From: Gemmatimonadota bacterium
Lineage (GTDB): Bacteria > Gemmatimonadota > Gemmatimonadetes > Gemmatimonadales > Gemmatimonadaceae
DNA length: 64,000 nucleotides
Direction of reading: 5' to 3'
Assembly: GCA_016714015.1 (NCBI GenBank)
Contig: JADJNZ010000005.1
Coordinates: forward strand, 372,001 to 436,000
The position numbers were made by a program, and so were the translations under genes. Each line of letters opens with the position of its first letter. Within the stretch, counting starts at the first letter, position 1. The notes beneath the pieces are model-generated. The model was not told where the DNA came from and did not search any database. It was given only the letters and a program-made list of their open reading frames with translations. Below are positions 50,593 through 59,072 of this stretch, one piece after another.

Positions 50593-53500
50593 GTGACCGA
50601 TTCGCGTGGTGCCAGCGACCGTGAGGCGGTGGCAGGCCTCGGCTCCTTGGCGCGCCTTCACGCGATGCTGGGCCAGGTGAACCGGTGCATCGCACGGGTC
50701 GAGACGTGCGATGCACTCTGGACCGGGGTCTGCCGCGGGGCGGTGGAGCAGGGCGGATTCTCCGTGGCGTGGGTCGGCCTGCTGGGCGAGGCGGCGCGGA
50801 CCGTCACCGCCGTTGCGTCGCACGGCGAGTCCCTCGGTGAGCTCCCGTCCACACCGTTCAGCGTCGCGCCGCATGGACATGACGCCATGGCGCGGGCGGT
50901 ATCCGGCGGACGCGCGGTCGTGACGACCGACCCGGCCGACCAGGTGCGCCTGCTGCCGCGACGCCAGCCGATCGAGAGCGCCGCCGTGCGGGCGGTCGTG
51001 CGCGCGGTCGCCGTCGTCCCCTTCCGCTGTCGGGGCCACGTGGTCGGTGTCCTGACCGTGGGATCCGCGGACACCTCCCTCGTCGAGGGCCCCGGACCGC
51101 TCGGCCTCCTCGATCTCCTCGCCGACGACATCTCCCATGCCCTGGATGCTCTGGAAGTGGCGGGGGAACGGCGGCGGGCCGCGCGGGTCGACGCACATCA
51201 GGGGGTCCTGTCCGATGCGACGATCGAGAGCCTGCCGGGCATCTACTACCTCATCGACACCGCGGGACGCTTCGTTCGCTGGAACGCGAGACTCGAGCAC
51301 GTGAGCGGCTACAGCGGGGCGGAGCTCGCCCTGCTGCACGCGACCGACCTCTTCACGGGCGACGAGCAGGAGCTGATCCGTCAGCGGATCGGCGCGGTCT
51401 TCACCCTCGGCACGGCGAGCGCGGAAGCACACCTCACCGCGAAGGATGGGGTCCGCACGCCGTTCTTCCTGACCGGACAGCGGTTGATGCCGGAGGGCGA
51501 GCCGCACCTCGTGGGCGTCGGGATCGACATCGCGGCCCGGCGCCGCGCGGAGGAGTCGCTGCGGGAACTCGCCAACGCCGTCAACTCGGCGGGTGACGTC
51601 GTCTTCGTCACCGACCTCGGCGGCACGATCACGCACGTCAACGAGCGATTCACCGCACTCTACGGCCACGACCCGGCGGATGTGGTCGGCAAGGTCACGC
51701 CCCGTATCCTGAAGAGTGGACGCCAGTCGTCGGCGTTCTACCGCGACGTGTGGGGCGCACTGCTCGGCGGCGAGCGGGTCCACGGCGAGGTGGTGAACCG
51801 GACGAAGGACGGACGGCTGCTGTCGATCGAGGAGACGATCACGCCGTACCGTGACGATTCGGGGCGGTTCGTCGGGTTCATCGCGGTCCAGCGCGAGATC
51901 GGCGCCCGCACGCGTGCGCAGGCGGAGTCTCGCCTGCTGCAGGCGGTCATGCTCGGCGTCGGCGAGGCCGAGACGCTGGATGACGCGCTCGCCTTCGTGC
52001 TGCACGAGGTCTGCGCCGCGACCGGCTGGGCCATCGGCGAGATCTGGGTTCCCAATGGCGACGGCACGATGCTGGACTGCCATCCCGTCTGGCATGGCGC
52101 GACGCCGGCGCTGCGGGAGTTCCGCGAGGCGAGCCGCGCGACGCGTTTCGCGCCGGGGGAGGGCCTGCCGGGTCGTGTCTGGCGATCGAAGCGGCCGGAA
52201 TGGCTCTCCGACCTCCGGTCGCCGTCGCACTTCCCCCGCATGCGCGTCGCCGCCATGGCCGGCCTGACCGCGGGACTCGCGGTCCCCGTGCTTGCGCACG
52301 GCGAGGTGGTGATGTTGCTCGGGTTCTTCGTGGCCGAGCCGACGGCAGAGGAATCCTCGCGAGTCGAACTCATCGCCGCCGTCGCCGCCCGGATCGGGGC
52401 GCTCATCGAGCGCCGGCAGGCGCAGCATGCATTGGCCACGCGCGAAGCCTATTTTCGTGCCCTGATCGAGAACGCGTCCGACCTCATCACCGTGCTGGAC
52501 CTCGACGGCGCGATCCGCTTCCAGGGCCAGAGCGTGGAGCGCCTCCTCGGGTTCCGGCCGGAGGAGATGGTCGGTCGCTCGGCGCTCGAGTGGGTGCATC
52601 CCGAGGATCTCGACCGGGTGATCGGGACCATGGAGCGAATCCGCGGCGGATCGGACCGCCCGACGGACGTGGAGTACCGCATTCGGCACGCCGATGGTCG
52701 CTGGCGGACCATCGAGTCCATCGTCCGTCGCGTCATCGAGCCCGCCGGCGCGCCCGTCGTGCTCGTGAACTCCCGTGACGTGACGGCGAGCCGGGGGTTG
52801 GAGGAGCAGCTGCACCACTCGCAGCGGATGGAGGCGATCGGCCGGCTCGCCGGCGGCGTGGCGCACGACCTCAACAACGCGCTCGCGGTCATCATGATGG
52901 AGTCCGGCGAGATCCGGACGGTCGCCGGGCTGCCGCCAGCGGTGCGGCACGGCGTCGAGCAGATCGCCTCGACCGTCGAGCACGCGGTCGGGCTGACTCG
53001 GCAACTGCTCCTCTTCAGCCGCAAGCAGGTCACACAGCTCCGCGACCTCGACCTGAACGTGACCGTGCGGAACGTCGTCACCATGCTCCAGCGCATCATC
53101 GGCGCGGACGTGCGACTCGAGGCGGTGGTGCATCCGGACCCGTTGCGGGTGCGCGCCGACGCCGGGATGCTGGAGCAGATCGTGCTCAACCTGGCCGTCA
53201 ACGCGCGTGACGCGATGCCGCGGGGCGGACACCTGAGGATCGAGACCGCACGGCTGGCGATCGACGACCCGGTGTCGCGTCGTCATCCCGTGGAGACCGG
53301 GCGGGTCCATGTCGCCTTGCGGGTCAGTGACACGGGAGAGGGCATCGCCGCCGACGTGATCCCGCACATCTTCGAGCCGTTCTTCACGACCAAGGGGATC
53401 GGCCAGGGCACCGGACTCGGTCTCGCCACCGTCTTCGGCATCGTGCAGCAGCACGGCGGATGGATCGACGTCGAGAGCGAGGTGGGACGCGGCTCGACCT

Positions 53501-53976
53501 TCGTGGTCGCGCTCCCCGCGCAGGAGGGCCCCGCGGAGGAGGCCACCACCACCGTCGCCCCGGCCCACGAGCTCGCGCCGCCCGGTGGTTCGGAGACGAT
53601 TCTCCTCGTGGAGGACGATCCCGCGGTCCGGGCCGCCGCCCGGACGATCCTCACCCGCAACGGCTACCGCGTGCTGGCGACCGCGAGTGGCGTCGAGGCG
53701 ATGGCGCTGTGGCCGAGCATCGAGGCGTCCATCGCGCTGCTCCTCACCGACCTCGTGATGCCCGGCGGCATCAGCGGACACGACGTCGCCGAACGCGCCC
53801 GGGCGTCACGGCCGGGGCTGCCGGTGGTGCTCATGACCGGCTACAGCCCGGACATCGCCGGCCGGACGCTGTCCGCCCGGGACAGCGCGCACTTCCTGCA
53901 GAAGCCGTTCACGCGTGATGCGCTCCTCGCGACGGTGCGTCGCTGCCTCGACGATCGCGCCCACGCAGACGGCTGA
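50593..53976 (+). CDS. Hybrid sensor kinase with GAF, PAS and receiver domains
   Basis: About 1127 residues from GTG 50593; a GTG at 50557 would add 12. Order: GAF (about 20-180), PAS (195-310), PAS (325-440; HVNERFTALYGHDPADVVGK), GAF (455-600), PAS (620-740; VERLLGFRPEEMVGRSALEW), HisKA with phosphoacceptor His 758 (GGVAHDLNNALAVI), HATPase_c (NAR DAMP N box; FEPFFTTKGIGQGTGLGLA) and a C-terminal receiver with Asp 1053 (LLLTDLVMPGG) and Lys in LQKPF. It has no TM helix, so it senses cytoplasmic signals, perhaps redox or NO. The intramolecular receiver suggests a phosphorelay; no output regulator is adjacent. Its 3' end overlaps the convergent gene by 68 bases. Confidence 0.9.
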   Translation: MTDSRGASDREAVAGLGSLARLHAMLGQVNRCIARVETCDALWTGVCRGAVEQGGFSVAWVGLLGEAARTVTAVASHGESLGELPSTPFSVAPHGHDAMARAVSGGRAVVTTDPADQVRLLPRRQPIESAAVRAVVRAVAVVPFRCRGHVVGVLTVGSADTSLVEGPGPLGLLDLLADDISHALDALEVAGERRRAARVDAHQGVLSDATIESLPGIYYLIDTAGRFVRWNARLEHVSGYSGAELALLHATDLFTGDEQELIRQRIGAVFTLGTASAEAHLTAKDGVRTPFFLTGQRLMPEGEPHLVGVGIDIAARRRAEESLRELANAVNSAGDVVFVTDLGGTITHVNERFTALYGHDPADVVGKVTPRILKSGRQSSAFYRDVWGALLGGERVHGEVVNRTKDGRLLSIEETITPYRDDSGRFVGFIAVQREIGARTRAQAESRLLQAVMLGVGEAETLDDALAFVLHEVCAATGWAIGEIWVPNGDGTMLDCHPVWHGATPALREFREASRATRFAPGEGLPGRVWRSKRPEWLSDLRSPSHFPRMRVAAMAGLTAGLAVPVLAHGEVVMLLGFFVAEPTAEESSRVELIAAVAARIGALIERRQAQHALATREAYFRALIENASDLITVLDLDGAIRFQGQSVERLLGFRPEEMVGRSALEWVHPEDLDRVIGTMERIRGGSDRPTDVEYRIRHADGRWRTIESIVRRVIEPAGAPVVLVNSRDVTASRGLEEQLHHSQRMEAIGRLAGGVAHDLNNALAVIMMESGEIRTVAGLPPAVRHGVEQIASTVEHAVGLTRQLLLFSRKQVTQLRDLDLNVTVRNVVTMLQRIIGADVRLEAVVHPDPLRVRADAGMLEQIVLNLAVNARDAMPRGGHLRIETARLAIDDPVSRRHPVETGRVHVALRVSDTGEGIAADVIPHIFEPFFTTKGIGQGTGLGLATVFGIVQQHGGWIDVESEVGRGSTFVVALPAQEGPAEEATTTVAPAHELAPPGGSETILLVEDDPAVRAAARTILTRNGYRVLATASGVEAMALWPSIEASIALLLTDLVMPGGISGHDVAERARASRPGLPVVLMTGYSPDIAGRTLSARDSAHFLQKPFTRDALLATVRRCLDDRAHADG

Positions 53977-54445
53977 CCAGGTCCGGGCGCCAGCGCAGCA
54001 CCGCCACGCCGGCCGTGCAGGCCGCGAGCAGGTTCGCCACGGCGATGGACCACCAAGGCAGCACCTCGCGCAGGGGGATGGAGAGCGCACCCACCGCGGC
54101 CACCGTCGCCGCGCCGCCGCCCACGATGATGGCGACGAACAACGGTCGTCCCAGCGCCCCCGTGACGAACCCATGCACGATGCGCAGGACGACGAGGCCG
54201 ATCAGCAGCGAGAGCGCGAGGTGCACCGCCGTGTAGGCGCCCACCGCCCCGACGTCGACCGGCGTCGGCAATCCGAGGCCACCCGTGTCGCGCACGCCGC
54301 GGAACACGGCGCGGCCGAGCTGATTCACCGAATAGAGCGCGCCGCGCGACGCGAGCACGTCGAAGGCGGCGTAGAAGAGCGCCACGGTGACGAACGCGAT
54401 GAGACCGACCTGCACACCCTGACGCACCCAACGGGAATCCGACAT
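53909..54445 (-). CDS. Four-TM membrane protein of unknown function
   Basis: A 178-residue protein with TM segments at about 10-28 (GVQVGLIAFVTVALFYAAF), 68-88 (VHLALSLLIGLVVLRIVHGF), 97-118 and 126-145 (WWSIAVANLLAACTAGVAVL), then a basic tail. No cofactor motif is present apart from single histidines in the second helix. It begins at ATG 54445, 73 bases downstream of the membrane 4Fe-4S gene stop, and may share its transcript. I do not recognise the family. Confidence 0.65.
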   Translation of the reverse strand: MSDSRWVRQGVQVGLIAFVTVALFYAAFDVLASRGALYSVNQLGRAVFRGVRDTGGLGLPTPVDVGAVGAYTAVHLALSLLIGLVVLRIVHGFVTGALGRPLFVAIIVGGGAATVAAVGALSIPLREVLPWWSIAVANLLAACTAGVAVLRWRPDLVSRLRGRDRRGSDAPSRGAHHA

Positions 54446-54518
54446 GGTACCCTCCTCGGGGGGAATGCGGTGTGTGACGCAGCCGACCCTCGCGTTCGGC
54501 GTCTGCCCGTGCGCGCGG

Positions 54519-55472
54519 TCAGGCGGGGAGCCGACGCCAGCCACGCCACATCCAGGCGGCGACGCCGGCGAGCACGAGCGCGCGCACCACCTGCCCGGCC
54601 ATCGCCGTGCCGCCGTAGGCGTCGATCAACCGCGGCGCGGCGAACCAGTAGTAGGTGCCGACCGACACGCCGCCGAGCACGAGGAGCGCGCGCGCCCCCC
54701 GTACCAGGCCGAGCAGGATCGCGGAGGCGACGATGCTGCCGACGACCCACTGCCCCACGGTCGCGTAGGTCGCGAGCGCCTGCGACAGCGGGCCGTCGAC
54801 CGTCGTGAAGTACCCGATGATGAATCCGGGGAACGCGCTCGCGAAGAGGCCGAACGGGGAGAGGATCCAGTGCCGCCCCCGCCAGCCCGCGATGCTCTGC
54901 ACCGCGCTCTTCCGCCCCGCCAGGTCAGGACAGCCCAGCGACACGCAGCGATTGCAGTCCACGCACCGGGCGCTCCCCACGTCGAGCAGCGGCGCCTGGC
55001 CATAGAGCTTCTCCACCGGCAACACCGGACACAGCGAATTGCAGAAGCCCGCGCGCCGCGACACGACGAGACCGGTCGCCACCGCGAGCACCGCCACCGC
55101 GGAGACCGTCACGGTCATCGCCACGCCGTTCGCGTTGAACAGGAACCGCCGTGCGGGGACCATCAGCACGAGCAGCCCGATGCCCACCGCCCACATGAGT
55201 GTCAGCACTGGAGGTGTGAGGAGCCGTCCCGCACTCCGGCGCGAGCCCAACTCGTTGAGGGTCGCGAGCGGACACACGTTCCGCCAGATCATCGGATTCA
55301 CCAGGAACACCGCCGGGAGCAATGGGATGACCATGTCCCAGAGCAGGTGCAGCGACACGTCGGGCATCAGGACGAACGCGCCGAGCAGGACCAGCGTGAG
55401 CACGACGCCGAGCGACTGGGCGGCGCGCCACAGCGGCGGTGCGGCGACGAGGGGAAGCCGGACGACGGACAC
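54519..55472 (-). CDS. Membrane-bound 4Fe-4S protein (NapH/NosR-like), paralog of the 31322 gene
   Basis: A 317-residue membrane protein. I choose GTG 55472 (with GAGG six bases upstream) over the in-frame ATG at 55529, because that ATG lies inside the palindrome and upstream of a perfect -10. About seven TM helices. Cysteine blocks: WRNVCPLATLNELGS, GFCNSLCPVLPVEKLYGQAP, and RCVDCNRCVSLGCPDLAGRK. The last CxxCxxCxxxxC block likely binds a 4Fe-4S cluster. Its expression appears controlled by an NsrR-like site, fitting a role in electron supply to nitrogen-oxide reduction. Confidence 0.8.
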   Translation of the reverse strand: MSVVRLPLVAAPPLWRAAQSLGVVLTLVLLGAFVLMPDVSLHLLWDMVIPLLPAVFLVNPMIWRNVCPLATLNELGSRRSAGRLLTPPVLTLMWAVGIGLLVLMVPARRFLFNANGVAMTVTVSAVAVLAVATGLVVSRRAGFCNSLCPVLPVEKLYGQAPLLDVGSARCVDCNRCVSLGCPDLAGRKSAVQSIAGWRGRHWILSPFGLFASAFPGFIIGYFTTVDGPLSQALATYATVGQWVVGSIVASAILLGLVRGARALLVLGGVSVGTYYWFAAPRLIDAYGGTAMAGQVVRALVLAGVAAWMWRGWRRLPA

Positions 55473-55515
55473 AGGACCTCGTGTGACGAAGGGGGGTGGA
55501 GCCGCACCGCCGCAG

Positions 55516-55540
55516 ATTATATCATGCATCCTTCATGCAT
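55516..55540 (-). promoter_or_regulatory. Consensus -10 overlapped by an NsrR-like palindrome
   Basis: On the minus strand TATAAT (55521-55516) is a perfect -10 for the 4Fe-4S gene. Just upstream, ATGCAT-CCTTC-ATGCAT (55524-55540) has two ATGCAT half-sites spaced by five bases, the arrangement in NsrR operators (ATGCATTTnAAATGCAT). A repressor bound here would cover the spacer and block transcription. The -35 position reads only TAACAT. The plus-strand heme A synthase gene lies about 140 bases away and could be affected too. Confidence 0.65.
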
Positions 55541-55680
55541 GTTAGAGGCGAATCCCCGACACCAGGCGCATGGCACTCCCCGGCGTCCCGCGACGACCGC
55601 TCGTGCCGAGCACCTCGCGGGGAAGCGGTAGCTTTCGAAGCGCCGCTCGCCAGTCGCCGCGACCCTTCCGCCCCACGCCC

Positions 55681-56739
55681 GTGACCGCGTCCGCACCGCA
55701 CGCCACGCCACCCGACTATCTCCCCCTGCAGCGCTGGCTGATGGCCTGCATCGTGGCCGTCTTCCTCGCCGTCGTGGTGGGGGGCATCACGCGACTGACC
55801 GAGAGCGGGCTCTCGATCACCGAATGGAAGCCGGTCTCCGGCGTGCTGCCGCCGCTGTCCGCGGCCGAGTGGGCGACGGCCTTCGAGTCCTTCCAGCGGA
55901 TCCCGCAGGCCGAGACGACCCACAAGGGGATCACGCTCGAGGGATTCAAGCTCATCTACTGGTGGGAGTGGTTCCACCGGATCCTCGCCCGGAGCGTGGG
56001 GCTCGTGTTCGCGATCCCGTTCATCGTGCTGCTCGCGCGCGGTGGCATCCCGGAACGGCTGCACATGCGGCTCACCGTGCTGCCGCTGCTCACGCTCGCG
56101 CAAGGCGCGCTCGGCTGGTACATGGTGCAGAGCGGCCTCGCCGAGCGGACGTCGGTGAGCGCCTACCGGCTCACCGCGCATCTCGCGCTCGCGCTCGCGA
56201 TCCTCGTGGTGGCGCTCTGGACGCTCGCCGACCTGCGGCCCGTCGCGCGCGAGGCACGGCCGTCGGCGCGCTGGCGGTGGGCGATGGGAGTGGTGGTGGT
56301 GCTGCTCATCGTGACCCTGCTCTCCGGCGGCTTCGTCGCCGGGCTCCGCGCGGGCCGCATCTACAACACCTTCCCCCTGATGGGAGGGTCGCTCGTGCCG
56401 ATGGGCTACGGCCAACTCGCGCCCTGGTGGCGCGACGCGTTCGAGAACCCGGCGGCGGCGCAATTCCATCATCGGCTACTGGCGATCGGGACGGGTCTGC
56501 TCGCGCTGCTTCTCGCGCTCGGCGCCCGCGCCGCCGTGCTCGGCGCCGAGGCGGCGCGCGCCGTGCGACTGATGGGTGCGATCGTGCTGGCGCAGGTCAC
56601 GCTCGGCATCGTCACGCTGCTGTTCGCGGTGCCGATCGCCCTCGGCGTGGCCCATCAGTTCACGGGCGTGCTCGCGTTGAGTGCGGGGGTGCTCGCGTTG
56701 CACCGGGTACTGGGCGCTTCGGGGTCCGCGAGCAGGTAG
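55681..56739 (+). CDS. ctaA: Heme A synthase (COX15/CtaA)
   Basis: A membrane protein of 352 residues from GTG 55681; ATG 55570 in the same frame would add 37 residues of unlikely Arg/Pro-rich sequence. Eight TM helices with the COX15 signatures: GGITRLTESGLSITEWKPV, WWEWFHRILARSVGL (Glu and His of the catalytic heme site), LTAHLALALAI, AQFHHRLLAI and VAHQFTGVLAL. It converts heme O to heme A by hydroxylating the C8 methyl. Its place beside the heme-copper enzyme genes suggests that enzyme uses an a-type heme. The 3' end overlaps the convergent oxygenase gene by 85 bases. Confidence 0.9.
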   Translation: MTASAPHATPPDYLPLQRWLMACIVAVFLAVVVGGITRLTESGLSITEWKPVSGVLPPLSAAEWATAFESFQRIPQAETTHKGITLEGFKLIYWWEWFHRILARSVGLVFAIPFIVLLARGGIPERLHMRLTVLPLLTLAQGALGWYMVQSGLAERTSVSAYRLTAHLALALAILVVALWTLADLRPVAREARPSARWRWAMGVVVVLLIVTLLSGGFVAGLRAGRIYNTFPLMGGSLVPMGYGQLAPWWRDAFENPAAAQFHHRLLAIGTGLLALLLALGARAAVLGAEAARAVRLMGAIVLAQVTLGIVTLLFAVPIALGVAHQFTGVLALSAGVLALHRVLGASGSASR

Positions 56740-58133
56740 TCGAGGACGTCCTGCGCCGTGTACGAGCGGCGACCCTTGGCGACGCTGGTGAGTTCGAGCA
56801 GGCTGTCACCGCTGGTCACGAGCGGGAGTTCCGCGCCCGATCCCTCGCGGACCTGCGCCATGCCCACGGCCGCCGCGAGTCCGTTGCAGAGACAGCGGCG
56901 CCCGCGGGTGTGCTCGACGGTGCCGCCGGCTTTCACGTACTGCTCCACCGGCGCCGCCGCGCAGCGATGGACGATGCGCCCGTCGGGGCCGCGCGCCGCG
57001 GTGCGGAGGTAGCCGAGGTCGCAGAGGCGTCCGCGATCGGCCGGCGCTTGGGCGAGCGACGGCGTCTCGGCGAGCTTGAACGGGAAGCCGGTGGGCGAGG
57101 CTCGCGGGTCGGTGAAGATCCCGACGTCGCCGTTGGCGAGGTCGCCGAGCACCGCGCGCTTGATCTCGGGCGTGAAGCCCGACTCGTCGGCGTAGGCGAA
57201 GGCGGTGCCCACCTGGATGCCCGCCGCCCCGAGCTGCCGGGCGTTGCGCAGGGCCTGCGGGGAGCCCACGCTGCCGGCGAGCCAGAAGGGCTTGCCGATC
57301 TCGCGCATGGCGTCGAGGTCGGCGGTGTCGCGGTCACCGTAGACGGGCTCTCCGCGCGCGTTCAGTCGAAGTGCGCCGCGCGGTGGCGCGTTGTGGCCAC
57401 CGGCGGTCGCGCCTTCCACGACGAAGCCGTCCACCGTGCCGTTCGACTTGCGCGCAAGCGTGGTGGCGAGCGAGTGGGCCGACACGATGGCGAAGAAGCG
57501 GGGCCGCGTGAGCGCGCGCGGCGCGCCGGGGAAGTCGGCGGGAGCGAAGCGCAGGGAGAGTGGTTCGTCGGCGGGCTGTCCCTCGACGTCGAAGCGCATG
57601 GTGGCGGCGGCGCCCTGCGCGAGGGCGTCGAGCGCGCCCGGGATCTCGCGCGGGATGCCCGCGCCCATGAGCACCACATCCACGCCGGCGAGCATCGCGC
57701 CGTAGAGCGAGGCGAGCGTCGGCAACTGGACCTTGGTGAGCAGGTTGATGCCGACCGCGCCCTGGTGCCCTTCCTTGGCGAGGAAGACCTCGACGAAGTT
57801 CGCCGCGACGGTGACCTGCTCGCGCAGCGCGCTCACGGCCTGCTTGTACATGGGGAGGACGCGATACGGCTCGCCCGGCGCGCGGCCCTCCGGCCGGAAG
57901 TAGCGACGCAGGAGGTCCGCGGCGACGCCCGGCATGGGGAGATGCTCGAGGGCGCGGCGCATCGCGCCGCCGACGTCGCCATCCTGGAGCCGGCGCACCA
58001 GCACGGTGTCGAGCGCGGTCCCCGAGACGACGCCGAGCTGCCCGGCGGACGAGACGGCATGGGCGAGGCGCCAGTCGGAGACGGCGACACCCATGCCTCC
58101 CTGGATGATGAGCGGCAACGCGCGAGCGGACAT
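56655..58133 (-). CDS. Nitronate monooxygenase / 2-nitropropane dioxygenase-like flavoprotein
   Basis: A 492-residue TIM-barrel FMN protein of the NMO/PfaD group. It starts MSARALPLIIQGGMGVAVSD, with the family's first FMN loop, and has FVVEGATAGGHN (the GGH motif), FWLAGSVGSPQALRNA and GIQVGTAFAYADESG (phosphate loop). It is longer than typical NMOs (about 330-370) because of a C-terminal extension with several cysteines (GRLCDLGYL; RRCLCNG), which could hold a metal site. It is last in the line of minus-strand genes after the oxidoreductase; a role in nitrogen-oxide side chemistry is only suggested by position. Confidence 0.8.
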   Translation of the reverse strand: MSARALPLIIQGGMGVAVSDWRLAHAVSSAGQLGVVSGTALDTVLVRRLQDGDVGGAMRRALEHLPMPGVAADLLRRYFRPEGRAPGEPYRVLPMYKQAVSALREQVTVAANFVEVFLAKEGHQGAVGINLLTKVQLPTLASLYGAMLAGVDVVLMGAGIPREIPGALDALAQGAAATMRFDVEGQPADEPLSLRFAPADFPGAPRALTRPRFFAIVSAHSLATTLARKSNGTVDGFVVEGATAGGHNAPPRGALRLNARGEPVYGDRDTADLDAMREIGKPFWLAGSVGSPQALRNARQLGAAGIQVGTAFAYADESGFTPEIKRAVLGDLANGDVGIFTDPRASPTGFPFKLAETPSLAQAPADRGRLCDLGYLRTAARGPDGRIVHRCAAAPVEQYVKAGGTVEHTRGRRCLCNGLAAAVGMAQVREGSGAELPLVTSGDSLLELTSVAKGRRSYTAQDVLDYLLADPEAPSTRCNASTPALNASTPVN

Positions 58134-58170
58134 GTCGTGTGTGCGGTGGTGGAGTGAGGTACCGGCGCGA

Positions 58171-59046
58171 TCAGCGCGCGGTGCGCTCGCGCTGCGCGAT
58201 CGCGAGGGCCTCGCGCACGCGTTGCGGCGCCCCTTCGATGCGCCACGCCTCGCGTCCGCCCGGATCGACGAGCACGATGGTGCTGCCATGCGCGATCATG
58301 CCGGTGTCCGGGTCGCGCTGGCGCGCGATGCGCCACGCATCGAGTGCGGCGTTCACCTCGTCCACGCTGCCGGAGAGGGCGCGGTCGTGCGGGGCGAGCT
58401 CCCACGCGGTCGCGATCGCGCCGAGCCGTTCGGGTGCGTCGCGCCACGGATCGAGCGAGATGACGAGCAGCGGGACCGAATCCGCGCCCTCGTCGGCGCG
58501 GGCGCGCTTGGCCTGCTGCACGATCACGGGGCAGATGTCCTCGCAGTGGCCGAAGGCGAACGTGACCATCACCCATCGACCGAGGTAGTCGTCGAGCCGA
58601 GTCACGCCGCCGAGCTGGTCCCGCAGCGCGAGCGGCTCCGCCGGCGCGCGTCCGCGCTCCGGCAGCGCGGCGGTGACCGCGAACGGCTCGCCGTCCGCGA
58701 GTCCGCGCGCGCCAGCGACGCGCCGACCCGCGGTGAGGAGCCCGCTCGCGAGCAGGAGCACGACGACCGTCGACGCAGCGCGGCCAGCGAAGCCGCGGTG
58801 GAGCCGGGCGAGTCCGGTGCGCAGTTCCGCGCCCCAGACGATGGTGAGCACCCCGAGCATGCCGATGGGCTCTCCGATGAGCAGGAGCCAGCCCCCGGCA
58901 TGGGGCAGCCCGGTGCGCGAGGCCCCGAAGCAGACCTCGCGGGTGAGCACGACCCACGCCGGCGCGTCGTCTCCGAGCGGCGCCAGCGCGAGCCACCACC
59001 AGGCGGCGCTGATGGTGAGGATCGCCGCGAGTGCCACGACCGCCAA
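58171..59046 (-). CDS. Membrane-anchored SCO1-like protein with extra N-terminal TM domain
   Basis: About 291 residues. The N-terminal 110 residues hold three hydrophobic segments (VALAAILTISAAWWWLAL; GGWLLLIGEPIGMLGVLTIVWG; STVVVLLLASGLLTAG). The C-terminal thioredoxin-like domain has FAFGHCEDICPVIVQQ (CxxxC) and the His in GMIAHGSTIVLVD, as in SCO copper chaperones. It would deliver copper to the CuA centre of the subunit II encoded upstream. The start is uncertain: TTG 59046 or GTG 59037 are the best in-frame choices after the subunit I stop at 59073. Confidence 0.8.
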   Translation of the reverse strand: MAVVALAAILTISAAWWWLALAPLGDDAPAWVVLTREVCFGASRTGLPHAGGWLLLIGEPIGMLGVLTIVWGAELRTGLARLHRGFAGRAASTVVVLLLASGLLTAGRRVAGARGLADGEPFAVTAALPERGRAPAEPLALRDQLGGVTRLDDYLGRWVMVTFAFGHCEDICPVIVQQAKRARADEGADSVPLLVISLDPWRDAPERLGAIATAWELAPHDRALSGSVDEVNAALDAWRIARQRDPDTGMIAHGSTIVLVDPGGREAWRIEGAPQRVREALAIAQRERTAR

Positions 59047-59072
59047 TGACGGCCGTGGCCCCGCGGTGGTCG

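Noticed and set aside
55473..55529. ATG 55529 as start of the membrane 4Fe-4S gene
   Set aside because: It lies upstream of a perfect TATAAT and within the palindrome; GTG 55472 has a ribosome site and matches the paralog's N-terminus.
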